NCBI GenBank assembly: GCA_937968015.1
Contig: CALBSO010000023.1
Location: forward strand, 16,418 to 80,417
Direction: 5' to 3'
Length of the DNA stretch: 64,000 nucleotides
Origin: an uncultured Thermomicrobia bacterium
GTDB taxonomy: Bacteria > Chloroflexota > Chloroflexia > Thermomicrobiales > JALYUS01
The stretch's first letter is position 1, and each line of letters starts with the position of its first letter. Position numbers and translations under genes: made by a program. The notes beneath the pieces were generated by a model. The model saw only the letters and a program-made list of their open reading frames with translations. It was not told the origin of the DNA and made no database searches. Positions 16,786 to 25,618 of the stretch are shown piece after piece.

Positions 16786-18495
16786 ATCCAGCCACGTCTC
16801 GCGGAGCGTAATCTGCGTCCAACTGCCCGCCGCGAGGTGCGTATAGCCCTTCACATACTTCTGCATCGCCTCGCCCTGCTCGCGCCGGATCAGGTACGTC
16901 CACGGCACCAGATCGAGCACGCGCTTCTCCACATTGTGATAAATCTCGCCGCGTAGCGCTGGGTCGAGCGTTTGCCGCCCCTGAAGGAGCCACTGATCAA
17001 TCTGGTCGTCCTTGAAGTGAATCTGCTTCGCGAAGAAGCCCGTGCTGCCGACATAGCGTGTGAGAAAGTCCGGGTCGTTGAACGCCGGCGCGGACCCCCA
17101 AATATGGACGGCGTAGGTCCCTGCTTTCACGGTGTCATTGAATGGCAGCCATTCCTGCTGCACGAGGTTCACGTTGATGTTTGCGTTCTTCAACTCCGCC
17201 TGGGCGGCAAGGGCGGGGCGCTGGATAACGGAGTAACTCGACGTGGTGAGCACATCGGTGTTGAATGTCGGCATGCCGGCGGCCTGCAGCAATTGCTTGG
17301 ACTTGTCGTAGTTCGGCTTGTACGTGCCTTCGAGGTCCGGCGAGTACCCGACCCACCCCTGCGGGATGATGCCGCCCGTGATCGGCGCGCCGTGACCGCT
17401 GAAGGCGACATCCACCATCTTCTGCCGGTCCATGCCGTACGCGAATGCCTGCCGGATGCGGACGTCGTCCACCGGCTTCTTGTCCACAATGAAGGCGAGC
17501 CAGCCGAAGCCGAGTACTTTGTCGGACTTGAAGACCAGGTCGGGCGACTTCTGGATGATGTCCATCTGGGTATAGGGCACGTAGTCAATGAAGTCCACGC
17601 TGCCGGAGCGGAGGGCGGTCACGCGGGCATTGTCGTCCGCCATCGGCTGGAAGGTGATCCCGTCCAGGTAGGGCAGGTTCGGCAGGAAGTAGTTGGGGTT
17701 GCGCGTGAGCGTGATCGAGACGCCGGGCTTGCGTTCGACGAACTTGAATGGCCCCGTGCCCATCATCGTCGTCTTCGGGTCCGCGCCACTCGTGATCCAC
17801 TTCTTCGAGACGATCAGACTACTGGCGTCCGCGATGCCGTAGGGGAGTGTCGCATTGGGTTGCTTGAGGCGGAAGCGGACGACATTGTTGTCCCCCGCCT
17901 CGATGGTGTCCACATCCGCGAGGTACGGGGCATTCGAGGCGGCGGTCTTCGGGTCCTTGATGCGTTGGAAGGTGAAGACGACATCATCGGGAGTCAGGGT
18001 ATCGCCATTGTGGAACTGCACGCCCTGGCGGAGTTTGACCTCGAAGGTCTTGGGGTCCGGCCAGCCGAAGGACTCGGCGAGGTCGCCGACCAGTTGCCCC
18101 TGGGTATCGTAGGTAATCAGCGTACTGTAGACCATGATCTTGACATCGCTCGACGCCGCCCCCGTCGAGACGTGTGGCTCAAAGTTTGAGGGGTCGGTGG
18201 AAAGGCCGTAGCGGAGCGTACCGCCTTTTTTCGGCGTCCCTGCGCTGGCATTTGCCGTCGGGCCGCCGCTGACCACGCTCGCCGCGCTCGCCGTACTGGC
18301 CGGGGCGAGCGCCGCGGTTGGCGCGATCGCTCCACTTGCCTGCGGCGTAGTCTTCGCGGCCGGGGTGTTGGTCGCACTCGAACTATTCGAGCCACACGCC
18401 GAGAGAATCGCGGCCGCAGTCGTCGCCGCGGCGCCGATGAGCAGACTCCGGCGGCGCAATCGCCCGTCCCGGAGAGATTCCATACAATCGTTCAT
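16780..18495 (-). CDS. ABC transporter substrate-binding lipoprotein (SBP family 5)
   Basis: This 571-residue exported protein has the N-terminus LRRRSLLIGAAATTAAAILSACGSN: a twin-arginine-like start, a hydrophobic core and a lipobox ending in Cys. A Ser/Thr/Ala-rich linker follows, then family-5 motifs (VQFHNGDTLTPDDVVFTFQRIKDP, VDDVRIRQAFAYGMDRQKMV). AAGGAAATC lies upstream of ATG 18495, and the frame further upstream overlaps the RraA-like gene. It should deliver peptides or amides to the two downstream permeases. Confidence 0.92.
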   Translation of the reverse strand: MNDCMESLRDGRLRRRSLLIGAAATTAAAILSACGSNSSSATNTPAAKTTPQASGAIAPTAALAPASTASAASVVSGGPTANASAGTPKKGGTLRYGLSTDPSNFEPHVSTGAASSDVKIMVYSTLITYDTQGQLVGDLAESFGWPDPKTFEVKLRQGVQFHNGDTLTPDDVVFTFQRIKDPKTAASNAPYLADVDTIEAGDNNVVRFRLKQPNATLPYGIADASSLIVSKKWITSGADPKTTMMGTGPFKFVERKPGVSITLTRNPNYFLPNLPYLDGITFQPMADDNARVTALRSGSVDFIDYVPYTQMDIIQKSPDLVFKSDKVLGFGWLAFIVDKKPVDDVRIRQAFAYGMDRQKMVDVAFSGHGAPITGGIIPQGWVGYSPDLEGTYKPNYDKSKQLLQAAGMPTFNTDVLTTSSYSVIQRPALAAQAELKNANINVNLVQQEWLPFNDTVKAGTYAVHIWGSAPAFNDPDFLTRYVGSTGFFAKQIHFKDDQIDQWLLQGRQTLDPALRGEIYHNVEKRVLDLVPWTYLIRREQGEAMQKYVKGYTHLAAGSWTQITLRETWLDK

Positions 18496-18529
18496 GGGAT
18501 TGATTTCCTTTCGCCGCTCGCGCGGCACG

Positions 18530-19213
18530 TCACTGTCCTGGCTGACGCCGCAGCGTCTCCTCGATCCGCGCCTTCGCGCCGCTCCGCTCCGCGAGCGACA
18601 CGCCGCCTTCGCGCATCTGGCGGTGCATCTCCGGTTCACGCAGCACGCGCGGCATGAACTCCTCGATAATCGCCGCGACTCGCTCCGGCGCGAGGACGAG
18701 GATGCCGTCGTCGTCGGCGAGGATGATGTCGCCGGCGTTGACGATCACGCCGCCACAGCGCACGGGGACGTTTAATTCGCCCGTCAGACCCGGTGCACGG
18801 GTCGTGACGGGTGAGAGGCCGCGCCCGAAAACGTGAAAGGGCATCTCCGTGATCTCCACCCGGTCAGTGAGCATGCCGTCCACCACCGCGCCCGCAATCC
18901 CCTTGACGTGGGCCGCGAGCGCGACGCCACCACCCCAGCAGGCGTAGCGCAGATCGCCCAATCGGTCCACGATCACCACGTCACCCGGTTGGGCAACATC
19001 CACCGCGTAATGCACGATGGCACTGTCCGTCCCGAAGCAGCGCACCGTCACCGCCGGGCCGCAGAAAGAGAAATTGGTGGTGAGCGGGCGCAGGCCGGGG
19101 TCCATGAATTCATGTTCGAGCACATGCCCGATGGTGGCGGGCGGAATCTTGCCAAGTTGGGCGATGAGGTCCGCTGATACCGTTGGCTGCACTCGCGGAT
19201 TGACGATGACCAC
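18530..19213 (-). CDS. RraA family protein (HMG/CHA aldolase-like)
   Basis: The 227-residue protein shows the RraA/4-hydroxy-4-methyl-2-oxoglutarate aldolase fold motifs: ATIGHVLE near the N-terminus, GPAVTVRCFGTDSAIVHYAVDVAQPGDVVIVDRLGDLRYACWGGGVALAAHVKGIAGAVVDG in the core (Asp and Arg of the metal/oxalyl site) and NAGDIILADDDGILVLAPERV. Some members cleave pyruvate-containing compounds; others bind RNase E. GTG 19213 is chosen because GGGAGGAGG lies 8-9 nt upstream; the frame to 19327 crosses a repeat. Its position between two importer sets favours a catabolic aldolase role. Confidence 0.82.
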   Translation of the reverse strand: MVIVNPRVQPTVSADLIAQLGKIPPATIGHVLEHEFMDPGLRPLTTNFSFCGPAVTVRCFGTDSAIVHYAVDVAQPGDVVIVDRLGDLRYACWGGGVALAAHVKGIAGAVVDGMLTDRVEITEMPFHVFGRGLSPVTTRAPGLTGELNVPVRCGGVIVNAGDIILADDDGILVLAPERVAAIIEEFMPRVLREPEMHRQMREGGVSLAERSGAKARIEETLRRQPGQ

Positions 19214-19239
19214 GTTGTTCGCCTCCTCCCGTACGGTGG

Positions 19240-19279
19240 CACAGGTTTCTCCCCTGTGATCCAGCAGGTTGAAAACCTG
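19240..19279. repeat. Pair of small hairpins (dispersed repeat-like)
   Basis: CACAGG/CCTGTG (19240-19258) and CAGGTT-gaa-AACCTG (19265-19279) are adjacent inverted repeats just past the DppC stop at 19296. They could attenuate transcription before the RraA-like gene. I recognise similar GCAGGTT/AACCTGC units as common intergenic elements in other genomes. Confidence 0.5.
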
Positions 19280-19295
19280 CCCCACCACGCATTTG

Positions 19296-20195
19296 TTACA
19301 CGCGCATCCGTGGATCGAGCGCGTCACGCAGGCCGTCCCCGATCAGGTTAACCGCAAGGACGGTAAGCAGAATCGCGACGCCGGGGAAGGTGCCGATCCA
19401 CCACTGGCGCTGCAGGAACTGCCTCCCCTCCGCGATCATCGCGCCCCACTCCGGGCTGGGCGGCTTGGCGCCCAAGCCGACGAAACTCAGCCCTGCCGCC
19501 GTCAGGATCGTCACGCCGAGACTGAGTGTTCCCAGCACGATCACCGGTGAGATGACATTCGGCAGAACATGCCGGACGAGGATCCGGCGCTCCGGCACGC
19601 CGATGGCGCGCGCGGCATCCACATAGAGGTTCTCTTTCGCGGACAGTACCGTTCCCCGAACGAGACGGGCGAAGCGCGGAATCATCGAGACGCCGACCGC
19701 GATCATCACATTGCGCAAATCCACGCCGAGGATCGCCACAACGAGGAGTGCGAGGAGTAAGCCGGGGAAGGCGAGCAGGACATCCACCATCCACATCAGC
19801 AGGGCGTCCACGGCCTTGCCGTAGAACCCCGCGATCAGCCCGACGAGGGTGCCGAGCGAGACGCCGATGGCGAGCGCGATCAACCCGACGGGCAGGCTGA
19901 TGCGCGCGCCGTAGAAGACCCGCGTCAGGATGTCCCGCCCGAACTCATCGGTGCCGAAGAAGTGCGACGCGCTCGGCGGTTGGAGACGCGTGCGCAGCGC
20001 GACGGCGGTCGGATCGTACGACGAAATGAGCGGCGCGATGATGGCGAGCAGGATCAACAGCGCGAGCACCACCCCGCCCGCGATCGCGCTGCGGCTTCGG
20101 AGCAGGCCGCGCCATGCGTCGTACATGAAACTTCGTGGCCGCCGCGTGAAAACCGCTTCGGCCAGTGCGTCCTGAGCACGCGCAGCAGTGGGCAT
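19296..20195 (-). CDS. Peptide-type ABC transporter permease (DppC family)
   Basis: This 299-residue permease has an N-terminal cytoplasmic segment, the first helix AIAGGVVLALLILLAIIAPLISSY, the motif HFFGTDEFGRDILTRVFYGARISLPVG, and the coupling loop LYVDAARAIGVPERRILVRHVLPNV. ATG 20195 has GAGGAG 6 nt upstream and overlaps the preceding permease by a few bases; an in-frame ATG at 20213 is an alternative. Its tail DALDPRMRV matches the family. It partners the DppB-type permease upstream. Confidence 0.9.
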   Translation of the reverse strand: MPTAARAQDALAEAVFTRRPRSFMYDAWRGLLRSRSAIAGGVVLALLILLAIIAPLISSYDPTAVALRTRLQPPSASHFFGTDEFGRDILTRVFYGARISLPVGLIALAIGVSLGTLVGLIAGFYGKAVDALLMWMVDVLLAFPGLLLALLVVAILGVDLRNVMIAVGVSMIPRFARLVRGTVLSAKENLYVDAARAIGVPERRILVRHVLPNVISPVIVLGTLSLGVTILTAAGLSFVGLGAKPPSPEWGAMIAEGRQFLQRQWWIGTFPGVAILLTVLAVNLIGDGLRDALDPRMRV

Positions 20196-20205
20196 CGCCG
20201 TCTCC

Positions 20206-21150
20206 TCATGCATGGCGGATACGCGGATCGAGCCATGCGTACGACAGGTCAACGAGGAAATTGACGAGCACGTACCCGACGCCCGCGACGAGCGCGACCC
20301 CCTGGACCATCGGGTAATCGCGCGACAGGACGCCGTCCACGAGCAGGCGGCCAATCCCTTGCCGCGCGAAGACGACCTCGATGATGAACGCGCCCGCCAG
20401 CAGTTGACCGAACTGCAAGCCGACCACCGTCACGACGGGGATGAGCGCATTGACGAGCGCGTGCCGCGTGATGACAACGCGCTCGCGCAATCCCTTCGCG
20501 CGGGCGGTCAGCACGTACTCATTGCGGAGCACCTCCAGCAGCGACGCGCGAGCGAGCCGGGCAATCGTCCCCGCCGTGCCCAGGCCGAGCGTGAGCGCGG
20601 GGAGAACGATCGCGGAGGCGCCGGCCTCGGTCGTCACGGGGAACCAATGCAGACGGAACGAGAAGATGAGCAGCAGCACGAGCCCGAGCCAGAAACTCGG
20701 CATCGCCAGACCGAGGAGCGAGAGAACCATGATCCCGGTATCCCACCAGGTATGATGCTTGAGCGCGGCGATGATGCCGAGCGTCGTCCCAAGCAGGATG
20801 GCGATCGCCATCCCGGCGAACGCGAGTTCAAGCGTCGCCGGGAGCGCGTCCCGGATGCTGCTGAGGATCGTCCGCCGCGTCTGGAACGAGTGACCGAGAT
20901 CGCCCGTCAGCGCGTGACCGACATACCGTCCATACTGGACAGGGAGCGGCAGATCCAGCCCCAATTGGCGCCGCAGGTTGTCATACGCGGACTGCGACTG
21001 ATCCCCGGAGGCCGCGCCGCTGACGCTGTCGCCGAGCATCACCCGAACCGGATCGCCGGGGATCAGGTGCAGCACCGAAAAGGTCAGGAGCGAGACGCCG
21101 AACAGGACAGCGGCCAGCCGGGCCAGGCGGTGGAGCAGAAACGCGCCCAT
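20206..21150 (-). CDS. Peptide-type ABC transporter permease (DppB family)
   Basis: This 314-residue protein has the N-terminal helix and DppB motif LLTFSVLHLIPGDPVRVMLGDSVSG, several membrane spans, and the coupling loop EYVLTARAKGLRERVVITRHALVNALIPV. GAGGTAG precedes ATG 21150. It lies 17 nt after the binding-protein stop. No ATPase gene belongs to this set. Confidence 0.92.
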   Translation of the reverse strand: MGAFLLHRLARLAAVLFGVSLLTFSVLHLIPGDPVRVMLGDSVSGAASGDQSQSAYDNLRRQLGLDLPLPVQYGRYVGHALTGDLGHSFQTRRTILSSIRDALPATLELAFAGMAIAILLGTTLGIIAALKHHTWWDTGIMVLSLLGLAMPSFWLGLVLLLIFSFRLHWFPVTTEAGASAIVLPALTLGLGTAGTIARLARASLLEVLRNEYVLTARAKGLRERVVITRHALVNALIPVVTVVGLQFGQLLAGAFIIEVVFARQGIGRLLVDGVLSRDYPMVQGVALVAGVGYVLVNFLVDLSYAWLDPRIRHA

Positions 21151-21167
21151 ACGCTACCTCACTCGGA

Positions 21168-22919
21168 CTATTGCGCCGCGATCCAGGTGTCCTGCAACCA
21201 CGGGCCACCCAGTGCCTGGAAGTGCAACCCCTTGACGTTCGTCTTCGCCACCCAGAAGACGCGTTCCTCCCATCGCGGGATGATGAGCGCGTTATCCATG
21301 ATGTACGTCTGGATGTCGAAGTACTTTTGCTTGCGCGTCTCCGAGTTCAGATCAGCCTGCGCGGCATCCAGCATACTGTCCAGTTTCGGGTCCGGCTTCA
21401 TCGTCCGGTTGAAGTTCGTCCCCTTGATATTCTTGGAATGGTACAGGGTCGTCAGGACGACGGGGTCCGTGTGCGAGAAGAAAATGCGGGCGATGTTGTG
21501 TTCGCTGGCGAGATAGCGCGTCGCGGTCTGCGCGTACTCCTGCTCGTCCACCTGATTGGCAATGCCGACATCCTTGAAGTATGCCTGCGCGAGTTCGGCG
21601 TTTTTGCCTTCGATGCCGGTCGTGATGATCGTCAGCACCTTCAGTTGCTGGCCGTCCTTGACGCGGATACCGTCCGGCCCCGGCTTCCAGCCCGCCTCAT
21701 CGAGGAGCGCCTTCGCCTTGGTCGGGTTATAGCCATAGTACGACTCGACTGCGGGGTTGTAGTCCAGGGTCGGTGAGGAGAGCGGACCACGCGCGGCCTT
21801 CCGCCCGCCGTACCAGAGCGTATCAATGATCGCCGGCATATCGACCGCGTAGTTGAGCGCCTGCCGCACTTTGAGATCATCCGTTGGCGGTTTCGTCAGG
21901 TTCAGGGGGAAGATCTGCGGGGAGCCGGGCACGAGCGGCAGCAGCGCCTGGTACTTCGGGTCCTTCTGCACATTCGCCAATTCCTGCGGCGCGATGCCGT
22001 TGCTCATCTGCACCTCGCCGTTCTGCAACAGGCCGAGGTTGGTCGCGAACTCGCCGACGGGCACGAAGCGATACGTCACCTGATCGAGGTAGGGCGCGCC
22101 CTGGTTGCGCATCAGTGCGGGGCCCCACTTGTAATCGGGGTTGCGCACGAAGGTCATCGAGACTTGCGCCTTGTATTCCTTGAACATGAACGGCCCGGTG
22201 CCAACGGGATGCGCCGCGAACGCGTTGTAGTTCTTCCCCGCCACGGGCGAGACGGGTGACAGGACGCTGTGCGTGAGATTGTTGAGGAAGGGCGCGTACG
22301 GTGCTGAGAAGTTCACTTTCACCGTGAACGGATCAATGACATCAGTGCCTGTGTACGGCCCGAGGTAGCCGATCGCGGTGAGCGACTTCAGGGCCGGGTC
22401 CATGATGCTATCGAAGGTGTACTTGACGGCGTCCGCATTGAAGGGCGTCCCGTCGTGGAATTTGACATCCTGCCGGAGTTTGAGCGTGTAGGACTTCCCA
22501 TCATCCGCAGCCTGCCAGGATTGCGCGAGGCCGGGAACAAGTTTCAGTGTGCCCGCCTCCTGGTAAATGAGTGGGTCGAAGAGCGCGTAGCCCGCGCGCC
22601 ACCAGTCCGTCGCGCCCGAGACGCGCGGGTCGAGGGTCGGCACATCGTTGTAGGCGATCGTCAGTGACCCGCCGGTGACCGGCGCGCCATCGGCCTTGCC
22701 TTCAACGACGACGGGCGTCCCGCCAACCGCCGGTTTCGCCGTCCCGCCCGTCGCGGGTGCGCTGGGGGCGGTCGTACCGGTCGTGGATGCCGCTTTCGGC
22801 GTGTCGGTCGCGCTGCTTCCGCCGCCACAGGCCGCAAGGATGGCGGCCATCGCGGTGGCGGCTGTGCCGCCGAGCATAGTGCGCCGTGAGAGTCGTGTCC
22901 TGAATCTCTCCGTTGCCAT
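21168..22919 (-). CDS. ABC transporter substrate-binding lipoprotein (SBP family 5)
   Basis: The 583-residue precursor has the leader RLSRRTMLGGTAATAMAAILAACGGG (twin-arginine-like plus lipobox) and a Thr/Gly/Ala-rich linker. Binding-protein motifs follow: VKFHDGTPFNADAVKYTFDSIMDP and TDDLKVRQALNYAVDMPAIID. GGGAGGTG lies upstream of ATG 22919; the ATG at 22952 has no ribosome site. It starts the first importer set of the operon, after the nitrilase-like gene. Confidence 0.92.
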   Translation of the reverse strand: MATERFRTRLSRRTMLGGTAATAMAAILAACGGGSSATDTPKAASTTGTTAPSAPATGGTAKPAVGGTPVVVEGKADGAPVTGGSLTIAYNDVPTLDPRVSGATDWWRAGYALFDPLIYQEAGTLKLVPGLAQSWQAADDGKSYTLKLRQDVKFHDGTPFNADAVKYTFDSIMDPALKSLTAIGYLGPYTGTDVIDPFTVKVNFSAPYAPFLNNLTHSVLSPVSPVAGKNYNAFAAHPVGTGPFMFKEYKAQVSMTFVRNPDYKWGPALMRNQGAPYLDQVTYRFVPVGEFATNLGLLQNGEVQMSNGIAPQELANVQKDPKYQALLPLVPGSPQIFPLNLTKPPTDDLKVRQALNYAVDMPAIIDTLWYGGRKAARGPLSSPTLDYNPAVESYYGYNPTKAKALLDEAGWKPGPDGIRVKDGQQLKVLTIITTGIEGKNAELAQAYFKDVGIANQVDEQEYAQTATRYLASEHNIARIFFSHTDPVVLTTLYHSKNIKGTNFNRTMKPDPKLDSMLDAAQADLNSETRKQKYFDIQTYIMDNALIIPRWEERVFWVAKTNVKGLHFQALGGPWLQDTWIAAQ

Positions 22920-22964
22920 GATGCACCTCCCAAACCTTTCCCCATCGCTCAAGAGATAACGGCG

Positions 22965-23813
22965 CTAGCGCAGAACCGCCGCACCGCGCGCTTCCAGTGT
23001 GTACGCCGCAGGCTGGCGGTTGGCGAGCGACGGCACTTCGGTTCGGTTCTTCGCGACAAGCGCCGTGTCAATCTCGGTGACGACAACGCCGACGCCATCC
23101 GAAGCCTGCGCCGTCACCGTGCCCCACGGGTCAATCGCCAGCGAGCGTCCGTAGCACGCCGCGTTCGGCTCATGCGGACCCCATTGCGCGGCGGCAAGCA
23201 TCCAGGCCTGATTCTCGATTGCCCGCGCGCGCAGCAAGACCTCCCAGTGGTCCTTGCCGGTGTAGAGCGTGAACGCGGCGGGGTTGCACAGCACTTCCGC
23301 CCCTCTGAGCGCGAGGAGGCGGAACAACTCGGGGAACCGGAGGTCGTAGCAGATGGCGAGGCCGAAGGTGATCCCCTCGATCTTCACGGTCACGATCTCA
23401 TCGCCGGGCGCGACGCTGTCCGATTCCTTCGCGCTCACCTTGCCGGGAATCTCGATATCGAACAGATGGATCTTCCGATATCTTGCGATGATGTCGCCGG
23501 TCGGATCGAAAACGACGGTCGTGTTGCCGTACTTGCCGGGCGTCTCGGTCCGCTCGACCATCGAACCGGCGTGGAGGTAGATATCATGCTGCCGGGCGAG
23601 GGCGGCAAATCGCTCGGTGAGCGCACCCGGAACCGATTCCGCACCCTCCTGATAGCCCTCTTTCGGGCCGAGGTACGGCGCGTACTCCGGCAGCATCACG
23701 AAGCGCGCTCCCCGCGCCGCCGCCTCCCCGACGAGTCGCTCGATCACGGCGAGGTTCGCCTCCTGATCGCTCTGCGTGTTCAACTGGACGAGCCCGACGC
23801 GAAGTGTGGTCAT
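22965..23813 (-). CDS. Carbon-nitrogen hydrolase (nitrilase superfamily)
   Basis: The 282-residue enzyme contains the full Glu-Lys-Cys triad: Glu43 in FVMLPEYAPY, Lys114 in ARYRKIHLFD and Cys155 in GLAICYDLRFPELF, in the order and spacing of Nit/omega-amidase-like members. These cytoplasmic enzymes hydrolyse omega-amides or related C-N bonds. GGGGGAAAG lies upstream of ATG 23813. As the first catabolic gene after the regulator it probably acts on the compound imported by the downstream transporters. The exact amide is unknown. Confidence 0.9.
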   Translation of the reverse strand: MTTLRVGLVQLNTQSDQEANLAVIERLVGEAAARGARFVMLPEYAPYLGPKEGYQEGAESVPGALTERFAALARQHDIYLHAGSMVERTETPGKYGNTTVVFDPTGDIIARYRKIHLFDIEIPGKVSAKESDSVAPGDEIVTVKIEGITFGLAICYDLRFPELFRLLALRGAEVLCNPAAFTLYTGKDHWEVLLRARAIENQAWMLAAAQWGPHEPNAACYGRSLAIDPWGTVTAQASDGVGVVVTEIDTALVAKNRTEVPSLANRQPAAYTLEARGAAVLR

Positions 23814-23839
23814 ACTGCTTTCCCCCTGCCGTCACCGGT

Positions 23840-24523
23840 CTACTGTAAGATACGCACCTGTCGCTGGCGCGTCACCTCGATGTGCTGCTCCATCAGCGTT
23901 GCCGCGCGGTCGCCATCGCCCCGCCGTAACGCCTCCAGGATGCGATAGTGTTGCTCCGTCACGGGATCGAAGACGCCGTGGCGGAAGAACAGAAACGCCA
24001 GTCGCGCGCTGCGGTGCCGTGATCGCTCCACGAGTTCGATGAGGAACGGATTTCCAGTCGCCTCGGCGAGGCCGGTATGGAAGCGCCGATCGACATTCGC
24101 ACCCTGTTCCGTATCCTCGACCGTCATGAAGGTCTCCGGTGTCTCGCCAAGCGCCGCTTCGAGCCGATCCCACATCTCCACCGTTCCACTCGATGCGGCC
24201 AAGCGCGCGATATTCGGCTCCCAGACCATCCGCGCCTGCGCGAGGTGCTGCAAATCCATCAGGGAAATCGGCGCCACCATCATCCCGCGACGCGGGAAGA
24301 CCGCGACGAGTCCCTCGTGCATCAGCCGCTGCAAGGCTTCGCGGATCGGTGTGCGACCAAGGCAGAGTTGCTTGCCGAGCGCCGTCTCGTCGATCGGGCT
24401 CGCGGGCGGCAGTTCAAGGCGCACGATCGCCCGGTGGATCGCTTCGTACGCTTGCTCCCGCTTGAGCGGTGCCCGATGGGAATCATTCTGGGACGATACT
24501 TCGATGTGCGCTGCGGTGACCAT
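23840..24523 (-). CDS. GntR family transcriptional regulator (FadR subfamily, FCD domain)
   Basis: The 227-residue regulator has an N-terminal winged helix with the GntR signature (AYEAIHRAIVRLELPPASPIDETALGKQLCLGRTPIREALQRLMHEGLV, about residues 24-75), followed by an all-helical FCD effector domain. The FCD-type metal-binding His residues appear in RRFHTGLAEATGN and TEQHYRILEALRRGD. It heads the long catabolic operon and probably represses it until a carboxylate ligand binds. The ATG lies only 6 nt after a predicted -10, so the message may be leaderless. Confidence 0.9.
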   Translation of the reverse strand: MVTAAHIEVSSQNDSHRAPLKREQAYEAIHRAIVRLELPPASPIDETALGKQLCLGRTPIREALQRLMHEGLVAVFPRRGMMVAPISLMDLQHLAQARMVWEPNIARLAASSGTVEMWDRLEAALGETPETFMTVEDTEQGANVDRRFHTGLAEATGNPFLIELVERSRHRSARLAFLFFRHGVFDPVTEQHYRILEALRRGDGDRAATLMEQHIEVTRQRQVRILQ

Positions 24524-24529
24524 AGGCGT

Positions 24530-24558
24530 GATATATCAATAATATCTTAATGTGTCAA
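24530..24558 (-). promoter_or_regulatory. Promoter of the GntR-led catabolic operon with candidate operator
   Basis: On the minus strand TTGACA (24558-24553) and TATATC (24535-24530) are separated by 17 bp. The -10 and spacer contain a symmetric GATAT-N7-ATATC (24530-24546), a possible autoregulatory operator. The predicted transcription start coincides with the A of ATG 24523, and no ribosome site is present. Confidence 0.55.
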
Positions 24559-24609
24559 CGCTGATTTCACCGAGCGCAGGGTGTATGCATCTATCAGGAC
24601 CACGCTCGC

Positions 24610-25416
24610 TCAACCGAGTCGCGCTTGCCGCTCCCGAATCCGCCGCAGCAGAGCACTCTCGGCGGGGGTGAGGGCAACTTGGTCGGCGGTGAGGGAGGGA
24701 AGCTCATACTCCAACAGGTCGAGGGACGCTCGCAAAGCCCCCTGCGCGGAGGCCAAAGAATACTGTGGGAGGGTTGCTCCGACCTGTACTTGGAGCGCAT
24801 CGGCAGCCAGCGTTCGGAAGGTCAGCATAGGACGCCCACCGCCGTGCGTCCGGGCAAAAAGTGCTACGAGGAGGCCACGCAGGGCTTGTAAGCACTCCAC
24901 CGCCGACCAGAGCCGGCCCCGCTGGAGCGCGATGTCCACCGCCAGCGCCTCGCGGAGGCAACGCGCCGTCAACTCCCGCGCAGGCGACGGTATGGTGCTG
25001 CGGGCCAGCCCCGCTGCCCGAATATCTTCCTCGCCAATCCGCCCCCACAACAAGCGCAAGCTGTCCACAATGTTCGGACTCGTTGTGTTGAGCGGATGAA
25101 ACCTGATTGACAGGCCAAGCAATGAGTCCAGCACCACATCGCCAGCGTCGGGGCCGTCAGCCACGACGACAGCGACGTGCTCCCCGCTGTCGGCAAGGGT
25201 AGCGCACAGCCGCTGGAGTTCCGGCACCGACTCGACACGGATACCATCGGCAAGCACGACATCAAGATCCAAGTCGGAGTAGTCGTCCCAGTTACCCCGC
25301 CCGAGCGAGCCAAACACTGAGATGGCAAGCACACGCGGGTCATCGGCGTAGAACAATGTGACGGCGCGTAAGACACGCTGCTGCCGTGCGTTGCCGGGGT
25401 AATCGCTAGTATCCAT
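24610..25416 (-). CDS. Nucleotidyltransferase-domain protein (aminoglycoside/lincosamide nucleotidyltransferase-like)
   Basis: The 268-residue protein has an N-terminal polymerase-beta-like domain with GSLGRGNWDDYSDLDLDVVL (about residues 36-55), the GS...D-x-D catalytic pattern that binds two metal ions. The C-terminal part is helical (LTARCLREALAVDIALQRGRLWSAVECLQALR), as in antibiotic nucleotidyltransferases and their uncharacterised relatives. GGAGGTCACG precedes ATG 25416. Without a close match, resistance activity should not be assumed. Confidence 0.75.
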   Translation of the reverse strand: MDTSDYPGNARQQRVLRAVTLFYADDPRVLAISVFGSLGRGNWDDYSDLDLDVVLADGIRVESVPELQRLCATLADSGEHVAVVVADGPDAGDVVLDSLLGLSIRFHPLNTTSPNIVDSLRLLWGRIGEEDIRAAGLARSTIPSPARELTARCLREALAVDIALQRGRLWSAVECLQALRGLLVALFARTHGGGRPMLTFRTLAADALQVQVGATLPQYSLASAQGALRASLDLLEYELPSLTADQVALTPAESALLRRIRERQARLG

Positions 25417-25618
25417 TGCGTGACCTCCACGGGTGGTCCGGTCGTCCTGTCTTTATCCTCGCCAATATCCACGCGGTAAGAGCTCGCAATCATCCCATCG
25501 TCCTACGAGGTCTGTGTCACAATCGGCAGTGGGTCTCCAGCATGGGTATAGCGCGAGAAGCCTGACCGTCAATCCCCACTACTGATTATGAAATGAAGCA
25601 CTACGTGCGGCTGTAGGA

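Noticed and set aside
20188..21516. 442-codon plus-strand frame over the DppB permease and binding protein
   Set aside because: Shadow frame with Arg/Glu-rich composition; the opposite strand has complete ABC genes.
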